This document shows positions 42,086 to 49,391 of a stretch of DNA of 64,000 nt, one piece after another; position 1 is the stretch's first letter, and each line of letters begins with the position of its first letter. This DNA is from Aldehydirespirator sp965203575 (GTDB lineage: Bacteria; Actinomycetota; Acidimicrobiia; Acidimicrobiales; Aldehydirespiratoraceae). The DNA is taken from the NCBI GenBank assembly GCA_965203575.1, contig OZ241894.1:496001-560000 (forward strand), given 5' to 3'. The notes under the pieces are model-generated. The model searched no databases. It was not told the DNA's origin and saw only the letters and a list, made by a program, of their open reading frames with translations. The translations under genes were made by a program, and so were the position numbers.

Positions 42086-44190
42086 ACGCCCGGACGCACG
42101 GTGAGCTGGCCCGGTTCATCTGGGGCATCTGCAACCTCCTGCGCGGCCCGTACAAGCGCAACGAGTACCGCAAGGTGATCCTGCCGCTGACGGTCTTGCG
42201 GCGCTTCGACTGCGTGCTCGCGCCCACGAAGCAGCAAGTCCTATCCGCTGCCGCCGAGCACAAAGCGAAGACGGGCAGCCTGCGCAGCAAGCTCCTTGAG
42301 GCCGCGGCTGGGCGGTCGTTCTACAACATCTCCGAGCTTGACTTCGCCCGGCTGCTCGACGACCCGAACCAGCTCGCGCAGAACCTCCACGCCTACATCC
42401 GCGGCTTCTCCGACAACGTCCGCGAGATCATCGAACGATTCGGCTTCGGCGAGCACATCGGGCGCATGGCCGAGAAGGACCTGCTGTTCCAGGTCGTGCA
42501 GCGCTTCGCCGCTCTGAACCTGTCGCCCGAGCGGGTGGACAACATGCAGATGGGATACGTGTTCGAGGAGCTGATCCGGATCGGCGCCGAGCAGGCCAAC
42601 GAGGAGGCCGGCGAGCACTTCACGCCCCGCGAGGTGATCCAGTTGATGGTCAGCCTTCTGCTCTCGCCCGAGAAGGACCTGGGCAAGGGTCACATCGTCA
42701 AGACGATCTATGACCCCGCCTGCGGCACGGGCGGCATGCTGTCGGTGGCCGAGAGGTACCTGCGGGACCACAACCTCGAGGCGATGCCGATCCTCTACGG
42801 CCAGGACCACAACGACGAGGCCTGGGCGGTCTGCAAGTCCGACATGCTGATCAAGGGTGAGGACGCCGACAAGATCATCCTCGGCGACACTTTCACCCGT
42901 GACGGTTACCGCCGCGGCGTCGAGGGCCGTCCGTCGACGTTCGACTACATGCTGGCCAACCCGCCCTTCGGGGTGGAGTGGAAGCAGCAGAAGCAGTTCA
43001 TCACCGCCGAGCGTGAGACCCTAGGTTGGGACGGGCGCTTCGGGGCAGGTCTGCCGAGGATCACCGACGGCGCGCTGCTATTCCTCCAGCACATGCTGGC
43101 CAAGCGGCAGCCCGTTCGGGACGACGGCACGGGCGGTAGCCGCATAGCCATCGTGTTCAACGGCTCGCCGCTGTTCACCGGCGATGCCGGCGGAGGCGAG
43201 AGCAGCATCCGGCGCTGGATCATCGAGAACGACTGGCTCGAAGCAATCGTGGCCCTCCCCGACCAGCTGTTCTACAACACCGGGATCTTCACGTACATCT
43301 GGGTGCTCACCAACCGCAAGGAGCCCAACCGGGCCGGCAGAGTGCAACTGATCGACGGCCGTGAGTTCTACGTGAAGATGCGCAAGAGCTTGGGCAACAA
43401 GCGCAACGAGCTCTCAAAGGCTCAGATCGACGACCTCGTGCGCCTGCACGGCAGTTTCACCGAAGGCGAGACGCGCGACCTCACCGACGAGGATCCCGTC
43501 ACCCACGAGCCCCGGACCCGGCCCCGGGTGGTGAGCCGGATCTTCACCAACGAGGACTTCGGCTACCGCAAGATCACGGTCGAGCGCCCGCTGCGGCTGA
43601 ACTTCGCGGCCACCCCGGAGCGCATAGCCCGCCTCGATGACGAGCCGGCATTCCAGAAACTCGCCACCAGCAAGAAACGCGACGCTGCCGTACGCGAAGC
43701 CGAGATCGCCGCCGGACGATCCCGGCAGGATCTGATCCGCGCCCTGCTGGGCCTGATGTCGCACAGCACGGATGGCGCGGTGGTGCACGACCGCGAGGAG
43801 TTCCTGGCCGCACTGTCGGAGTCCGCCAACGACGCCGGCGTGCGGCTGACCGCAGCCGAGCGCAATGCCGTGCTCGCCGCCCTGGCCGAGCGCGACCCGC
43901 AGGCCGAGATCTGCCGTGACCGCCACAGCAACCCCGAGCCCGACCCGGCGCTGCGCGACACCGAGACCGTGCCGCTCAGCGAGGACATCGACGAGTACAT
44001 GGCCCGCGAGGTACTCCCCCACGCACCCGATGCCTGGATCAACCACACCAAGACGAAGATCGGCTACGAGATCCCCTTCAACCGCCACTTCTACGTGTAC
44101 GAGCCGCCGCGCCCCCTAGAGGAGATCGACGCCGATCTCCAAGCGCTGGAACACGAGATCGTCGGCCTACTAGCCGAGGTCACCGAGTGA
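42082..44190 (+). CDS. hsdM: Type I restriction-modification system, DNA methyltransferase subunit
   Basis: N6-adenine methyltransferase subunit, 702 residues from ATG at 42082. An N-terminal helical HsdM_N domain (from ARFIWGICNLLRGPYKRNEYRKVILPLTVLRR) precedes the catalytic domain with SAM motif DPACGTGGM (about 211) and NPPFG (about 293). The C-terminal 200 residues are typical of the long HsdM form. hsdS and hsdR lie on the same strand, but about 3.8 kb of cassettes separates hsdM from hsdS. The extreme 3' end is duplicated at 46201-46251. Confidence 0.95.
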   Translation: MNARTHGELARFIWGICNLLRGPYKRNEYRKVILPLTVLRRFDCVLAPTKQQVLSAAAEHKAKTGSLRSKLLEAAAGRSFYNISELDFARLLDDPNQLAQNLHAYIRGFSDNVREIIERFGFGEHIGRMAEKDLLFQVVQRFAALNLSPERVDNMQMGYVFEELIRIGAEQANEEAGEHFTPREVIQLMVSLLLSPEKDLGKGHIVKTIYDPACGTGGMLSVAERYLRDHNLEAMPILYGQDHNDEAWAVCKSDMLIKGEDADKIILGDTFTRDGYRRGVEGRPSTFDYMLANPPFGVEWKQQKQFITAERETLGWDGRFGAGLPRITDGALLFLQHMLAKRQPVRDDGTGGSRIAIVFNGSPLFTGDAGGGESSIRRWIIENDWLEAIVALPDQLFYNTGIFTYIWVLTNRKEPNRAGRVQLIDGREFYVKMRKSLGNKRNELSKAQIDDLVRLHGSFTEGETRDLTDEDPVTHEPRTRPRVVSRIFTNEDFGYRKITVERPLRLNFAATPERIARLDDEPAFQKLATSKKRDAAVREAEIAAGRSRQDLIRALLGLMSHSTDGAVVHDREEFLAALSESANDAGVRLTAAERNAVLAALAERDPQAEICRDRHSNPEPDPALRDTETVPLSEDIDEYMAREVLPHAPDAWINHTKTKIGYEIPFNRHFYVYEPPRPLEEIDADLQALEHEIVGLLAEVTE

Positions 44191-44231
44191 CTCCGCCCGG
44201 CTGACGACCGCCCGACTACTGCTTGTGCCGC

Positions 44232-44248
44232 CGGCAGCCGGGCTGCCG
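44232..44248. terminator. GC-rich hairpin between convergent genes
   Basis: CGGCAGC (44232-44238) pairs with GCTGCCG (44242-44248) over a 3-nt loop, between the hsdM stop and the convergent nucleotidyltransferase gene. It could separate both transcripts. There is no T-tract. Confidence 0.45.
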
Positions 44249-44266
44249 CAGAATCCGTCGGAGCTG

Positions 44267-44845
44267 TCAGGTATCGCGCTGTGCGGCGGCTAGAGCGTCA
44301 CGGGCGAAGTAGGCCATCTTGATAGTGGGCTCGCGCGGTGGACGGAGAGCCCGCTCGATGAGATCCAGGAGTTCTTCGTGGTTGCCGATTCCAAGTTCTT
44401 GGATCAGGTGGACACAGTCCTCAAGGTCTTCGGGACGCGCCGCTGCGAGCTTCATTGCCAGGATGTACTTCGGCCCGACCGACTCCACCACGAGGCAGGA
44501 GCCCGAGAACACCGGCTCCGTGTCTGCTGGGAGGCTCACGGCCAGTCCCTTGGCGCCGTCGTTGATCCAGTCGGGCGCGAGGTTGTGGCGTGCGGCCACT
44601 GTCTGTGAGGCGCGCCGCACCGCCTTGCTCATGCCTTCGGAGACCACATCGACATCTCCAGTCACGCGTGATCCGCGCCTCGACAGCATTGAGGCGCCGC
44701 CGGCGATCAAAAGATGCGCCGGTTCTGCGTTGACGGCTTGCAGTTCGTCGTCGACCTCGCTGAGCAGCTGGTGCATCTCGGCCGCGTTGAACTGCCGGTA
44801 GAGCACTTCTCCCGGTGGGCGCGGATCGGCGCTGCGTCGGGCCAT
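44267..44845 (-). CDS. DUF6036-type nucleotidyltransferase, putative toxin of a two-gene system
   Basis: 192 residues from ATG at 44845, which shares one base with the upstream stop. LLIAGGASMLSRRGSRVTGDVDVVSEG holds the nucleotidyltransferase-type G-G/S...D-x-D pattern (AbiEii-like fold), followed by a helical region (ILAMKLAAARPEDLEDCVHLIQELG) typical of DUF6036/AbiEii proteins. Such enzymes act with a partner as type IV-like toxin-antitoxin or phage-defence pairs. The antitoxin is presumably the coupled gene upstream. It is encoded against the direction of the hsd genes. Confidence 0.7.
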   Translation of the reverse strand: MARRSADPRPPGEVLYRQFNAAEMHQLLSEVDDELQAVNAEPAHLLIAGGASMLSRRGSRVTGDVDVVSEGMSKAVRRASQTVAARHNLAPDWINDGAKGLAVSLPADTEPVFSGSCLVVESVGPKYILAMKLAAARPEDLEDCVHLIQELGIGNHEELLDLIERALRPPREPTIKMAYFARDALAAAQRDT

Positions 44846-45273
44846 CAGGGTCTGAAGCCGTGGACTCTGTGATCCTCGATGGTGGAGCGATCGAAGTAGA
44901 CCCTGTGGTAGCTGCACGCCTCGGGGGCCTCGGCTTGCAGCAACCTTCCGTACTCGGTGTGCAGCGAGATGGAGTCCGTCACCGCGATGGGCTTGCGGCT
45001 GCGGTGCTCATGCACCCAGGCGGGCACGTCTACGCCATCCCGGTCGCAGAGCGCATGGACCACGGCGGCGATACGCGGCAGGTCACGGCGACGAGCCGTG
45101 AAACGATGATGCCACCGCTGACGGCGCGGCGGCTCTGCGATCATCTCTGCGCGCGCCTGCGGGTCCTGCGCCCAGTCCTTCACGAGCACGCGTAAGGCGA
45201 CGACACGACCACGACCGTCGTCATCCGCCAAGAGTTCCGGCAGCGCGGCAGCAGAGATGTTGGCATACATCAT
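44845..45273 (-). CDS. Partner of the DUF6036 nucleotidyltransferase, unknown function
   Basis: 142 residues (two adjacent ATGs at 45273 and 45270). Not recognised by motif. It is Arg/His-rich with a helical first half (LPELLADDDGRGRVVALRVLVKDWAQ; RIAAVVHALCDRDGVDVPAWVHEHR) and a C-terminal segment ending near SYHRVYFDRSTIED. The one-base stop/start overlap with the nucleotidyltransferase argues for a fixed pair in which this acts first, as antitoxins usually do. No DNA-binding motif is evident. Confidence 0.6.
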   Translation of the reverse strand: MMYANISAAALPELLADDDGRGRVVALRVLVKDWAQDPQARAEMIAEPPRRQRWHHRFTARRRDLPRIAAVVHALCDRDGVDVPAWVHEHRSRKPIAVTDSISLHTEYGRLLQAEAPEACSYHRVYFDRSTIEDHRVHGFRP

Positions 45274-45386
45274 GTAATCCCGCCCATATGAATCGACATC
45301 CCCATTCTAGCCGCGACCCTCGCCACGGCCCGCAGTACGTCGTCGGGTCTCTGACCGGCGCGACGACACGGCGAAATGCGGTGCGA

Positions 45387-45623
45387 TCAGGTAGCCCCGG
45401 TCTCCAGTGGGGCAGCCGATGGCGCGACGGGATCGAGCCCGAGTTCAGCGCAGCCCTCGAGATATACGTCGGTCGACGTCCGGAACTCGCGCTTGATGCC
45501 CTCCGCGTCGGTCGCCTCAGCGTTGGCGATCGGATAGGGGCCGCTGTTGACCACCCGTGCGTGCAGCACGCCGGACTCGTCGTCGTGCGCGACCTCGCCG
45601 ATGTATCCCTTGTACTCCAGCAT
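45387..45623 (-). CDS. hicB: HicB-family antitoxin domain protein, apparently orphan
   Basis: 78 residues from ATG at 45623 with GGAGAAG about 7 nt upstream. YKGYIGEVAHDDESGVLHARVVNSG...FRTSTDVYLEGCAELGLDP is the HicB fold pattern. HicB binds HicA ribonuclease and often its own operator, but this copy ends after the core domain without a C-terminal DNA-binding helix, and no HicA lies next to it. A 16-codon open stretch (ending VRFVERIGED) overlaps its start as TGATG and may be the tail of a lost upstream partner. Confidence 0.75.
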   Translation of the reverse strand: MLEYKGYIGEVAHDDESGVLHARVVNSGPYPIANAEATDAEGIKREFRTSTDVYLEGCAELGLDPVAPSAAPLETGAT

Positions 45624-46021
45624 CAATCTTCTCCGATGCGCTCGACGAACCTTACGATGTCGCGGACGGTGTCCGCGCCGTGACTGCACAGATCCGCCCA
45701 GGTCGGGGACAGGCCACGGGCATTTTGACATGTTGCCCAAAGGAAAGGGACCCCGTGCGGTCCGGGGCCCCAGACACCTGGGTATACAGCCGCATTCGGC
45801 CCACGGGCCTACTAGCTGTGACCGTCAGGTGCCCACAGGACGGTACAGCCCGCTTCGGGGGACCGCAAGGACGGACATCAGAACAGGGTGATCTCATTGG
45901 TCCACGGTCGCCCGGTGTGCGTGTACAGGCTGGTCACCGCGGCCGGGCGCACGGCCGCCCGCGTGCGCGAGCGCATGCAAGGTTAGGGTGGACCTCGACG
46001 ACCCCCGACTAGGGTGAGTCC
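45624..46021. other. About 400 bp without a recognised gene
   Basis: I see no gene with convincing composition on either strand. It holds a small hairpin at 45748-45763 (GGACC/GGTCC), the possible tail of a lost gene ahead of hicB (to about 45730, reverse strand), and two TAGGGT boxes (45984-45989 and 46010-46015). The stretch may be recombination debris between cassettes. Confidence 0.4.
46010..46015 (+). promoter_or_regulatory. -10 box of the 54-residue gene, leaderless
   Basis: TAGGGT followed by 6 nt and the ATG at 46022; this spacing is the main support that the small gene is real. Confidence 0.45.
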
Positions 46022-46186
46022 ATGACGTACGCAGGGGCGCCCGAGAACTCCCCCGACATCGACGAAGATCTCGCCAAGCATCCCAGCATCGTCGTCCACC
46101 GCGGGATGCTGCCCGAGTCGTGGTTCCCCAAGTGGCTGGATCGCAAGCTTGAGGCCCGCAGCAAACGCAAGCACGCGACCGCCTGA
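46022..46186 (+). CDS. Small protein of 54 residues, unknown
   Basis: ATG at 46022 to TGA at 46184-46186. The product has an acidic start (ENSPDIDEDLAKHP), a central VVHRGMLPESWFPKWLDRKLEAR and a basic tail ending RSKRKHATA. Codon third positions are mostly G or C, and a TAGGGT box stands 6 nt upstream. No family is recognised. Its size and place among toxin-antitoxin genes would suit an antitoxin or small regulator, but that is speculation. Confidence 0.5.
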   Translation: MTYAGAPENSPDIDEDLAKHPSIVVHRGMLPESWFPKWLDRKLEARSKRKHATA

Positions 46187-46200
46187 CACCCCCCACATCA

Positions 46201-46251
46201 CAGGCGCTGGAGCACGAGATCGTCGGCCTGCCCGCCGAGGTCACCGAGTGA
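46201..46251 (+). repeat. Duplicate of the hsdM 3' end
   Basis: These 51 bp match the last 51 bp of hsdM (44140-44190) at 46 positions, including the frame (ALEHEIVGL.AEVTE, stop TGA). The two copies flank 2.0 kb carrying the nucleotidyltransferase pair, hicB and the 54-residue gene. It has no start of its own and is a recombination scar. Confidence 0.85.
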
Positions 46252-46252
46252 T

Positions 46253-46297
46253 CACTTGCGACAGCACACCCCGCAAGTGTGATGTTGGACTTGCGGG
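46253..46297 (+). promoter_or_regulatory. Three-arm inverted repeat able to form two alternative hairpins
   Basis: CACTTGCG (46253-46260) can pair with CGCAAGTG (46272-46279), and CCCGCAAGT (46270-46278) can pair with ACTTGCGGG (46289-46297). The two structures exclude each other. It lies between the hsdM tail copy and the DUF2335 gene pair. It could be an attenuator-like RNA or a tandem operator. Confidence 0.45.
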
Positions 46298-46343
46298 CCA
46301 CTACCGTTGACGGCATCACGACACGGAGCGGAGGTGCAATGTC

Positions 46344-46598
46344 ATGAGCCCCGAGACCACCACTCCTAGCCAGGGGCCGGCGTCCGATGGGGCCACCGAG
46401 GCGAGGCGCTCGCCGTTGAGGGACTTTCTCCGCGGCGCCGCGCTTATCTTCGACTTCGGTGGAACTAGCGGCCGGCGTCGCATCTCGACGGCGCGCATCC
46501 CCTCTGACGCGGACAGGCTCGCCTCAGACTGGAATGCCGTTGGGGAAGACTTGCGCCGGGCCATGGGCAGCCGCCCGTCACATCGCCCCGCCCAGTGA
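46344..46598 (+). CDS. Hypothetical protein paired with a DUF2335 membrane protein
   Basis: 84 residues from ATG at 46344; GGAGG lies about 12 nt upstream. A disordered, Ser/Thr/Pro-rich start leads to FLRGAALIFDFGGTSGRR and then ASDWNAVGEDLRRAMGSR, an amphipathic end. The gene overlaps the next by 4 bp (GTGA). I do not know a function; it seems to accompany DUF2335 proteins. Confidence 0.6.
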   Translation: MSPETTTPSQGPASDGATEARRSPLRDFLRGAALIFDFGGTSGRRRISTARIPSDADRLASDWNAVGEDLRRAMGSRPSHRPAQ

Positions 46599-46999
46599 CC
46601 TCGGGCGACCTGCCCGCGCCGCTGGACAGCGATTCTCAACCTCGGTCGGATGCCGAGCAGGTCGCGGTCGAGCACTACCAAGCGTCGTTCCACTCCGGGC
46701 CGCTTCCCGCTCCCGCCGACCTAGCCGCCTACGGGGAGATCAGCCCCGAGCTCGTGGCTCGGATCGTGGCGGCCTCGGAGGACGAGAGAGCCCACCGACA
46801 CCGGATGGACGCCCATCAATCACGCCGCGAGTCGATGGGCCTCGCTGCCGGGTTTGCCGTCGCGGTGCTGTTCCTCATCGTCTCCGCATGGCTGATCTAC
46901 AACGGGCACGACATCGCCGGAACGGTGCTCGGATCGTTTGATCTCGTCGCGCTGACCGCCGTATTCGTGCTTGGTCGCCGAGACGGATCACCCCAATGA
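46595..46999 (+). CDS. DUF2335 membrane protein
   Basis: 134 residues from GTG at 46595. HYQASFHSGPLPAPADLAAYGEISPELVARIVAASEDERAHRH is the DUF2335 signature (family pattern: hyxGPlPpPexLaxYdxixPgxaerilxmaexqxxHR), followed by two membrane helices (about 89-107 and 110-128). Function unknown; the proteins are frequent in accessory regions. The cytoplasmic part may contact the coupled upstream protein. Confidence 0.8.
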   Translation: MTSGDLPAPLDSDSQPRSDAEQVAVEHYQASFHSGPLPAPADLAAYGEISPELVARIVAASEDERAHRHRMDAHQSRRESMGLAAGFAVAVLFLIVSAWLIYNGHDIAGTVLGSFDLVALTAVFVLGRRDGSPQ

Positions 47000-47018
47000 T
47001 GTGACCACGAGGTGAGCT

Positions 47019-47219
47019 ATGAGACTGAGAGTCGACAAGCGGGCGGACGCCCTGTACCTGCGCCTCGACAGCTCGGACATCGTCGAGTCGGTCGAGGTCG
47101 TCCCGGGCGTGGTTCTGGGCCACAACGACAACGAGGAGGTCGTCGGCGTCGAGATGCTCCGACTCTCCACCGGTTCGGCGGGCCTTGACCTCTCCGACTT
47201 GCATTTCGAGGCCGTGTAA
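47019..47219 (+). CDS. DUF2283 protein, putative antitoxin-like
   Basis: 66 residues from ATG at 47019 with GAGGTGAG nearby upstream. RVDKRADALYLRLDSSDIVESVEVVPGVVLGHNDNEEVVGVEML fits the DUF2283 pattern (KYDxxADalYirl...GvildyDxdGxvvGiEiL). Members often stand beside DUF4258 or other toxin-like genes, but no such partner is adjacent. A hairpin follows it. Confidence 0.85.
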   Translation: MRLRVDKRADALYLRLDSSDIVESVEVVPGVVLGHNDNEEVVGVEMLRLSTGSAGLDLSDLHFEAV

Positions 47220-47253
47220 GCCATTCCCGAGCGGCCTGAGGCTGCGAGTCGGC

Positions 47254-47272
47254 GGAGCGAGGCGCTCGCTCC
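47254..47272 (+). terminator. 8-bp stem hairpin after the DUF2283 gene
   Basis: GGAGCGAG (47254-47261) pairs with CTCGCTCC (47265-47272), 3-nt loop, followed by the pyrimidine-rich GCTCTCATTCTCC. Likely terminator between the DUF2283 gene and mntA. Confidence 0.6.
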
Positions 47273-47303
47273 GCTCTCATTCTCCGGCCACGCGGCAGGG
47301 CGT

Positions 47304-47309
47304 TAGGGT
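47304..47309 (+). promoter_or_regulatory. -10 box of mntA-hepT, leaderless
   Basis: TAGGGT followed by 6 nt and ATG at 47316. The intervening GGAGG is too close to the start to be an effective ribosome site. Confidence 0.5.
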
Positions 47310-47315
47310 GGAGGC

Positions 47316-47603
47316 ATGAGCAGACGTGATGAAGTGCTGGAGCGCAGCGCAGCCATCCGCTCTGCGGCGCGGCGCTCCAGGGCTCGATCCATCGCGCTGG
47401 TGGGCTCGGTCGCCCGCGGTGACGACACAGATGGCAGCGACTACGACTTCCTCGTGGACTTCGAGGACGATGCCGACCTGTTCGACGTGGCCGGTCTCAA
47501 GGTGGACTTGGAGGACCTGCTGGGCCGGCCCGTCGATGTCGTCGACTCGGCCGCGGTCCGAGACAGCCACCGAGCCATGTTCGAGGACGCGATACCGCTG
47601 TGA
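47316..47603 (+). CDS. mntA: MntA-type minimal nucleotidyltransferase antitoxin
   Basis: 95 residues. GSVARGDDTDGSDYDFLVDF (about 30-49) matches GSX10DXD, the active site of MNT-domain antitoxins. In the characterised HepT/MntA system the MNT protein AMPylates the HEPN toxin on a Tyr near its active site. It overlaps hepT by 4 bp (GTGA). Active-site residues are intact. Confidence 0.88.
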   Translation: MSRRDEVLERSAAIRSAARRSRARSIALVGSVARGDDTDGSDYDFLVDFEDDADLFDVAGLKVDLEDLLGRPVDVVDSAAVRDSHRAMFEDAIPL

Positions 47604-47944
47604 CGCGCCGCGATCCAGACCGCGTGGCCGACATCCTCGGCGCATGCCGAAAGCTCTCCGAGGTCGCCGAGATGGGCCGCGCCGAGTACGACCGGAACTG
47701 GATCGTCCGAAGCGCGGTTGAGCGGCAGCTGGAGATCATCGGTGAAGCCGCAAGCCGACTCTCGGAGGACTTCTTCGAAACTAGCTCCGACCTACCGATA
47801 AGGCAGGCCAAGGCGCTGCGCAACGTGATCTCCCACGAGTACTTCAGCGTCGATCACGACCGAATATGGAACGTGGTCACGAACCGAGTACCGGAACTCG
47901 TGTCGTCATTGGCCTCCTACCGCAAGCGGCCTGCCGAGTCGTGA
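47600..47944 (+). CDS. hepT: HepT-type HEPN ribonuclease toxin
   Basis: 114 residues, all-helical HEPN/DUF86 fold. RNVISHEYF near residue 74 is the RX4HXY active-site motif of HepT ribonucleases, and its Tyr is the residue AMPylated in known systems. VERQLEIIGEAASRLSED is the conserved helix of the family. With mntA it forms a complete type VII-like toxin-antitoxin module, inserted between hsdM and hsdS. Its end is 52 bp before hsdS. Confidence 0.9.
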   Translation: MTRRDPDRVADILGACRKLSEVAEMGRAEYDRNWIVRSAVERQLEIIGEAASRLSEDFFETSSDLPIRQAKALRNVISHEYFSVDHDRIWNVVTNRVPELVSSLASYRKRPAES

Positions 47945-47996
47945 CGCGTCACGTGTCGATGCCGAAGCCGGGATGACTCCGCCCTGAGGCCAACAG

Positions 47997-49391
47997 ATGA
48001 GGCGCCCCTACCCCCGCTACCGAGACTCTGGCGTGGAGTGGCTCGGCGAGATTCCCGAGCACTGGGAGGTCAAACGGCTGAAGCATGTCGCTGAGTACCG
48101 CACAAGCAGTGTGGACAAGAAGACCGAGGACGCGGAGTCGCCCGTCAGACTCTGCAACTACACCGACGTCTACTACCGGGACCGCATTCGAGCCAGTGAC
48201 GGCGAATACATGCAGGCGACTGCATCGCCAAAGGAGATCGCCCGGTTCACACTGAATCGAGGAGATGTCCTCATCACCAAGGACTCCGAGGACTGGCGAG
48301 ACATCGCCGTGCCCGCGCTCATCGAAGAAACCGCCGGTGACTTCGTCTGCGGCTACCACCTTGGCCTCATCCGAACCACCAAGCTCGCTGATCCAGAGTT
48401 CATCTTCCGGTCGATGCAATCGCAGACGATCAACCAGCAGCTTCAGACATCGGCCACAGGCGTCACCCGATACGGGTTACCAAACGCGGCAGTCGGGGAA
48501 ACGCTCATACCGCTACCGCCGCTCGATGAGCAGCGGGCCATCGCCGCGCTCCTCGACCACGAGACGGGCAAGATCGACCGACTCGTGGACAAGAAGCGCT
48601 TCTTGATCGAGCGGCTCGAAGAGTATCGGGAAGCGCTGATCACGCGCACGGTCACGAGGGGCCTTCCGCCGGATGCTGCCCGAGCCGCCGGCCTCGACCC
48701 GCAGCCCCGTCTCAAGCCCTCCGGCGTGGAGTGGCTCGGCGAGATCCCCCAGCATTGGAAGGTGCGGCCGTTCCGACGGGTACTTCGGGATCCGCTCAAG
48801 TATGGCGCCAATGAAGCGGCAGACCTCGACGATCCCGATCTTCCACGCTTCATTCGGATTACTGACATCGACAACGGTGGTCGACTACGAGATGAGACGT
48901 TTAGGTCTCTTCCGCTCGATATTGCGGAGCCCTACCTACTTGAGCCTGGCGACCTACTACTTGCCCGCAGCGGGTCAGTGGGACGCACCTTCCTCTACGA
49001 CGCGTCATGGGGTCCCTGCGCCTACGCCGGATACCTCATTCGTGCTCGGATGGATCGCGCAGAAGCGATGCCCCAGTTCGTCTCGTACTTCTCGGCATCG
49101 AGTTCATACGCGGGTTGGCTCCGCACGGAGGCGATACAGGCAACCATCGAGAATGTCAGCGCGGAACGGTACGCACGGATGCCCTTGCCGGTGCCGCCGG
49201 TTGATGAACAGCGGGCCATCGCCGCGTTCCTTGACGAGAGGCTTGAACGCATTGATGTGTTGGTGTCCTCGGTGGAAGCTGCGATCGAGCGGTTGGCGGA
49301 GTATCGCGCCGCGTTGATCACCGCGGCTGTGACCGGCAAGATCGATGTGCGGGGTGACGTGCCGGCCGAGCCTGAGCGAGTCGGCGCATGA
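47997..49391 (+). CDS. hsdS: Type I restriction-modification system, specificity subunit
   Basis: DNA-recognition subunit, 464 residues with two target-recognition domains. Each half opens with the same phrase (SGVEWLGEIPEHWEV at about 11 and SGVEWLGEIPQHWKV at about 240) and ends in a conserved coiled coil (PPLDEQRAIAALLDHETGKIDRL and PPVDEQRAIAAFLDERLERIDVL). The two recognition domains between differ, so the target should be bipartite and asymmetric. Overlaps hsdR by 4 bp (ATGA). The internal repeats are the usual sites of specificity switching. Confidence 0.95.
   Translation: MRRPYPRYRDSGVEWLGEIPEHWEVKRLKHVAEYRTSSVDKKTEDAESPVRLCNYTDVYYRDRIRASDGEYMQATASPKEIARFTLNRGDVLITKDSEDWRDIAVPALIEETAGDFVCGYHLGLIRTTKLADPEFIFRSMQSQTINQQLQTSATGVTRYGLPNAAVGETLIPLPPLDEQRAIAALLDHETGKIDRLVDKKRFLIERLEEYREALITRTVTRGLPPDAARAAGLDPQPRLKPSGVEWLGEIPQHWKVRPFRRVLRDPLKYGANEAADLDDPDLPRFIRITDIDNGGRLRDETFRSLPLDIAEPYLLEPGDLLLARSGSVGRTFLYDASWGPCAYAGYLIRARMDRAEAMPQFVSYFSASSSYAGWLRTEAIQATIENVSAERYARMPLPVPPVDEQRAIAAFLDERLERIDVLVSSVEAAIERLAEYRAALITAAVTGKIDVRGDVPAEPERVGA

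Noticed and set aside
45273..45310. Short upstream ORF ending on the start of the 142-residue gene (TAGAAT then ATG)
   Set aside because: The spacing from TAGAAT to its ATG is only 4 nt, shorter than the 6-8 nt seen at the other starts, so it is not counted as a second case of the MFS-type leader.
46200..46251. Second hsdM gene
   Set aside because: Only the last 16 codons with the stop are present; no upstream methyltransferase sequence exists.
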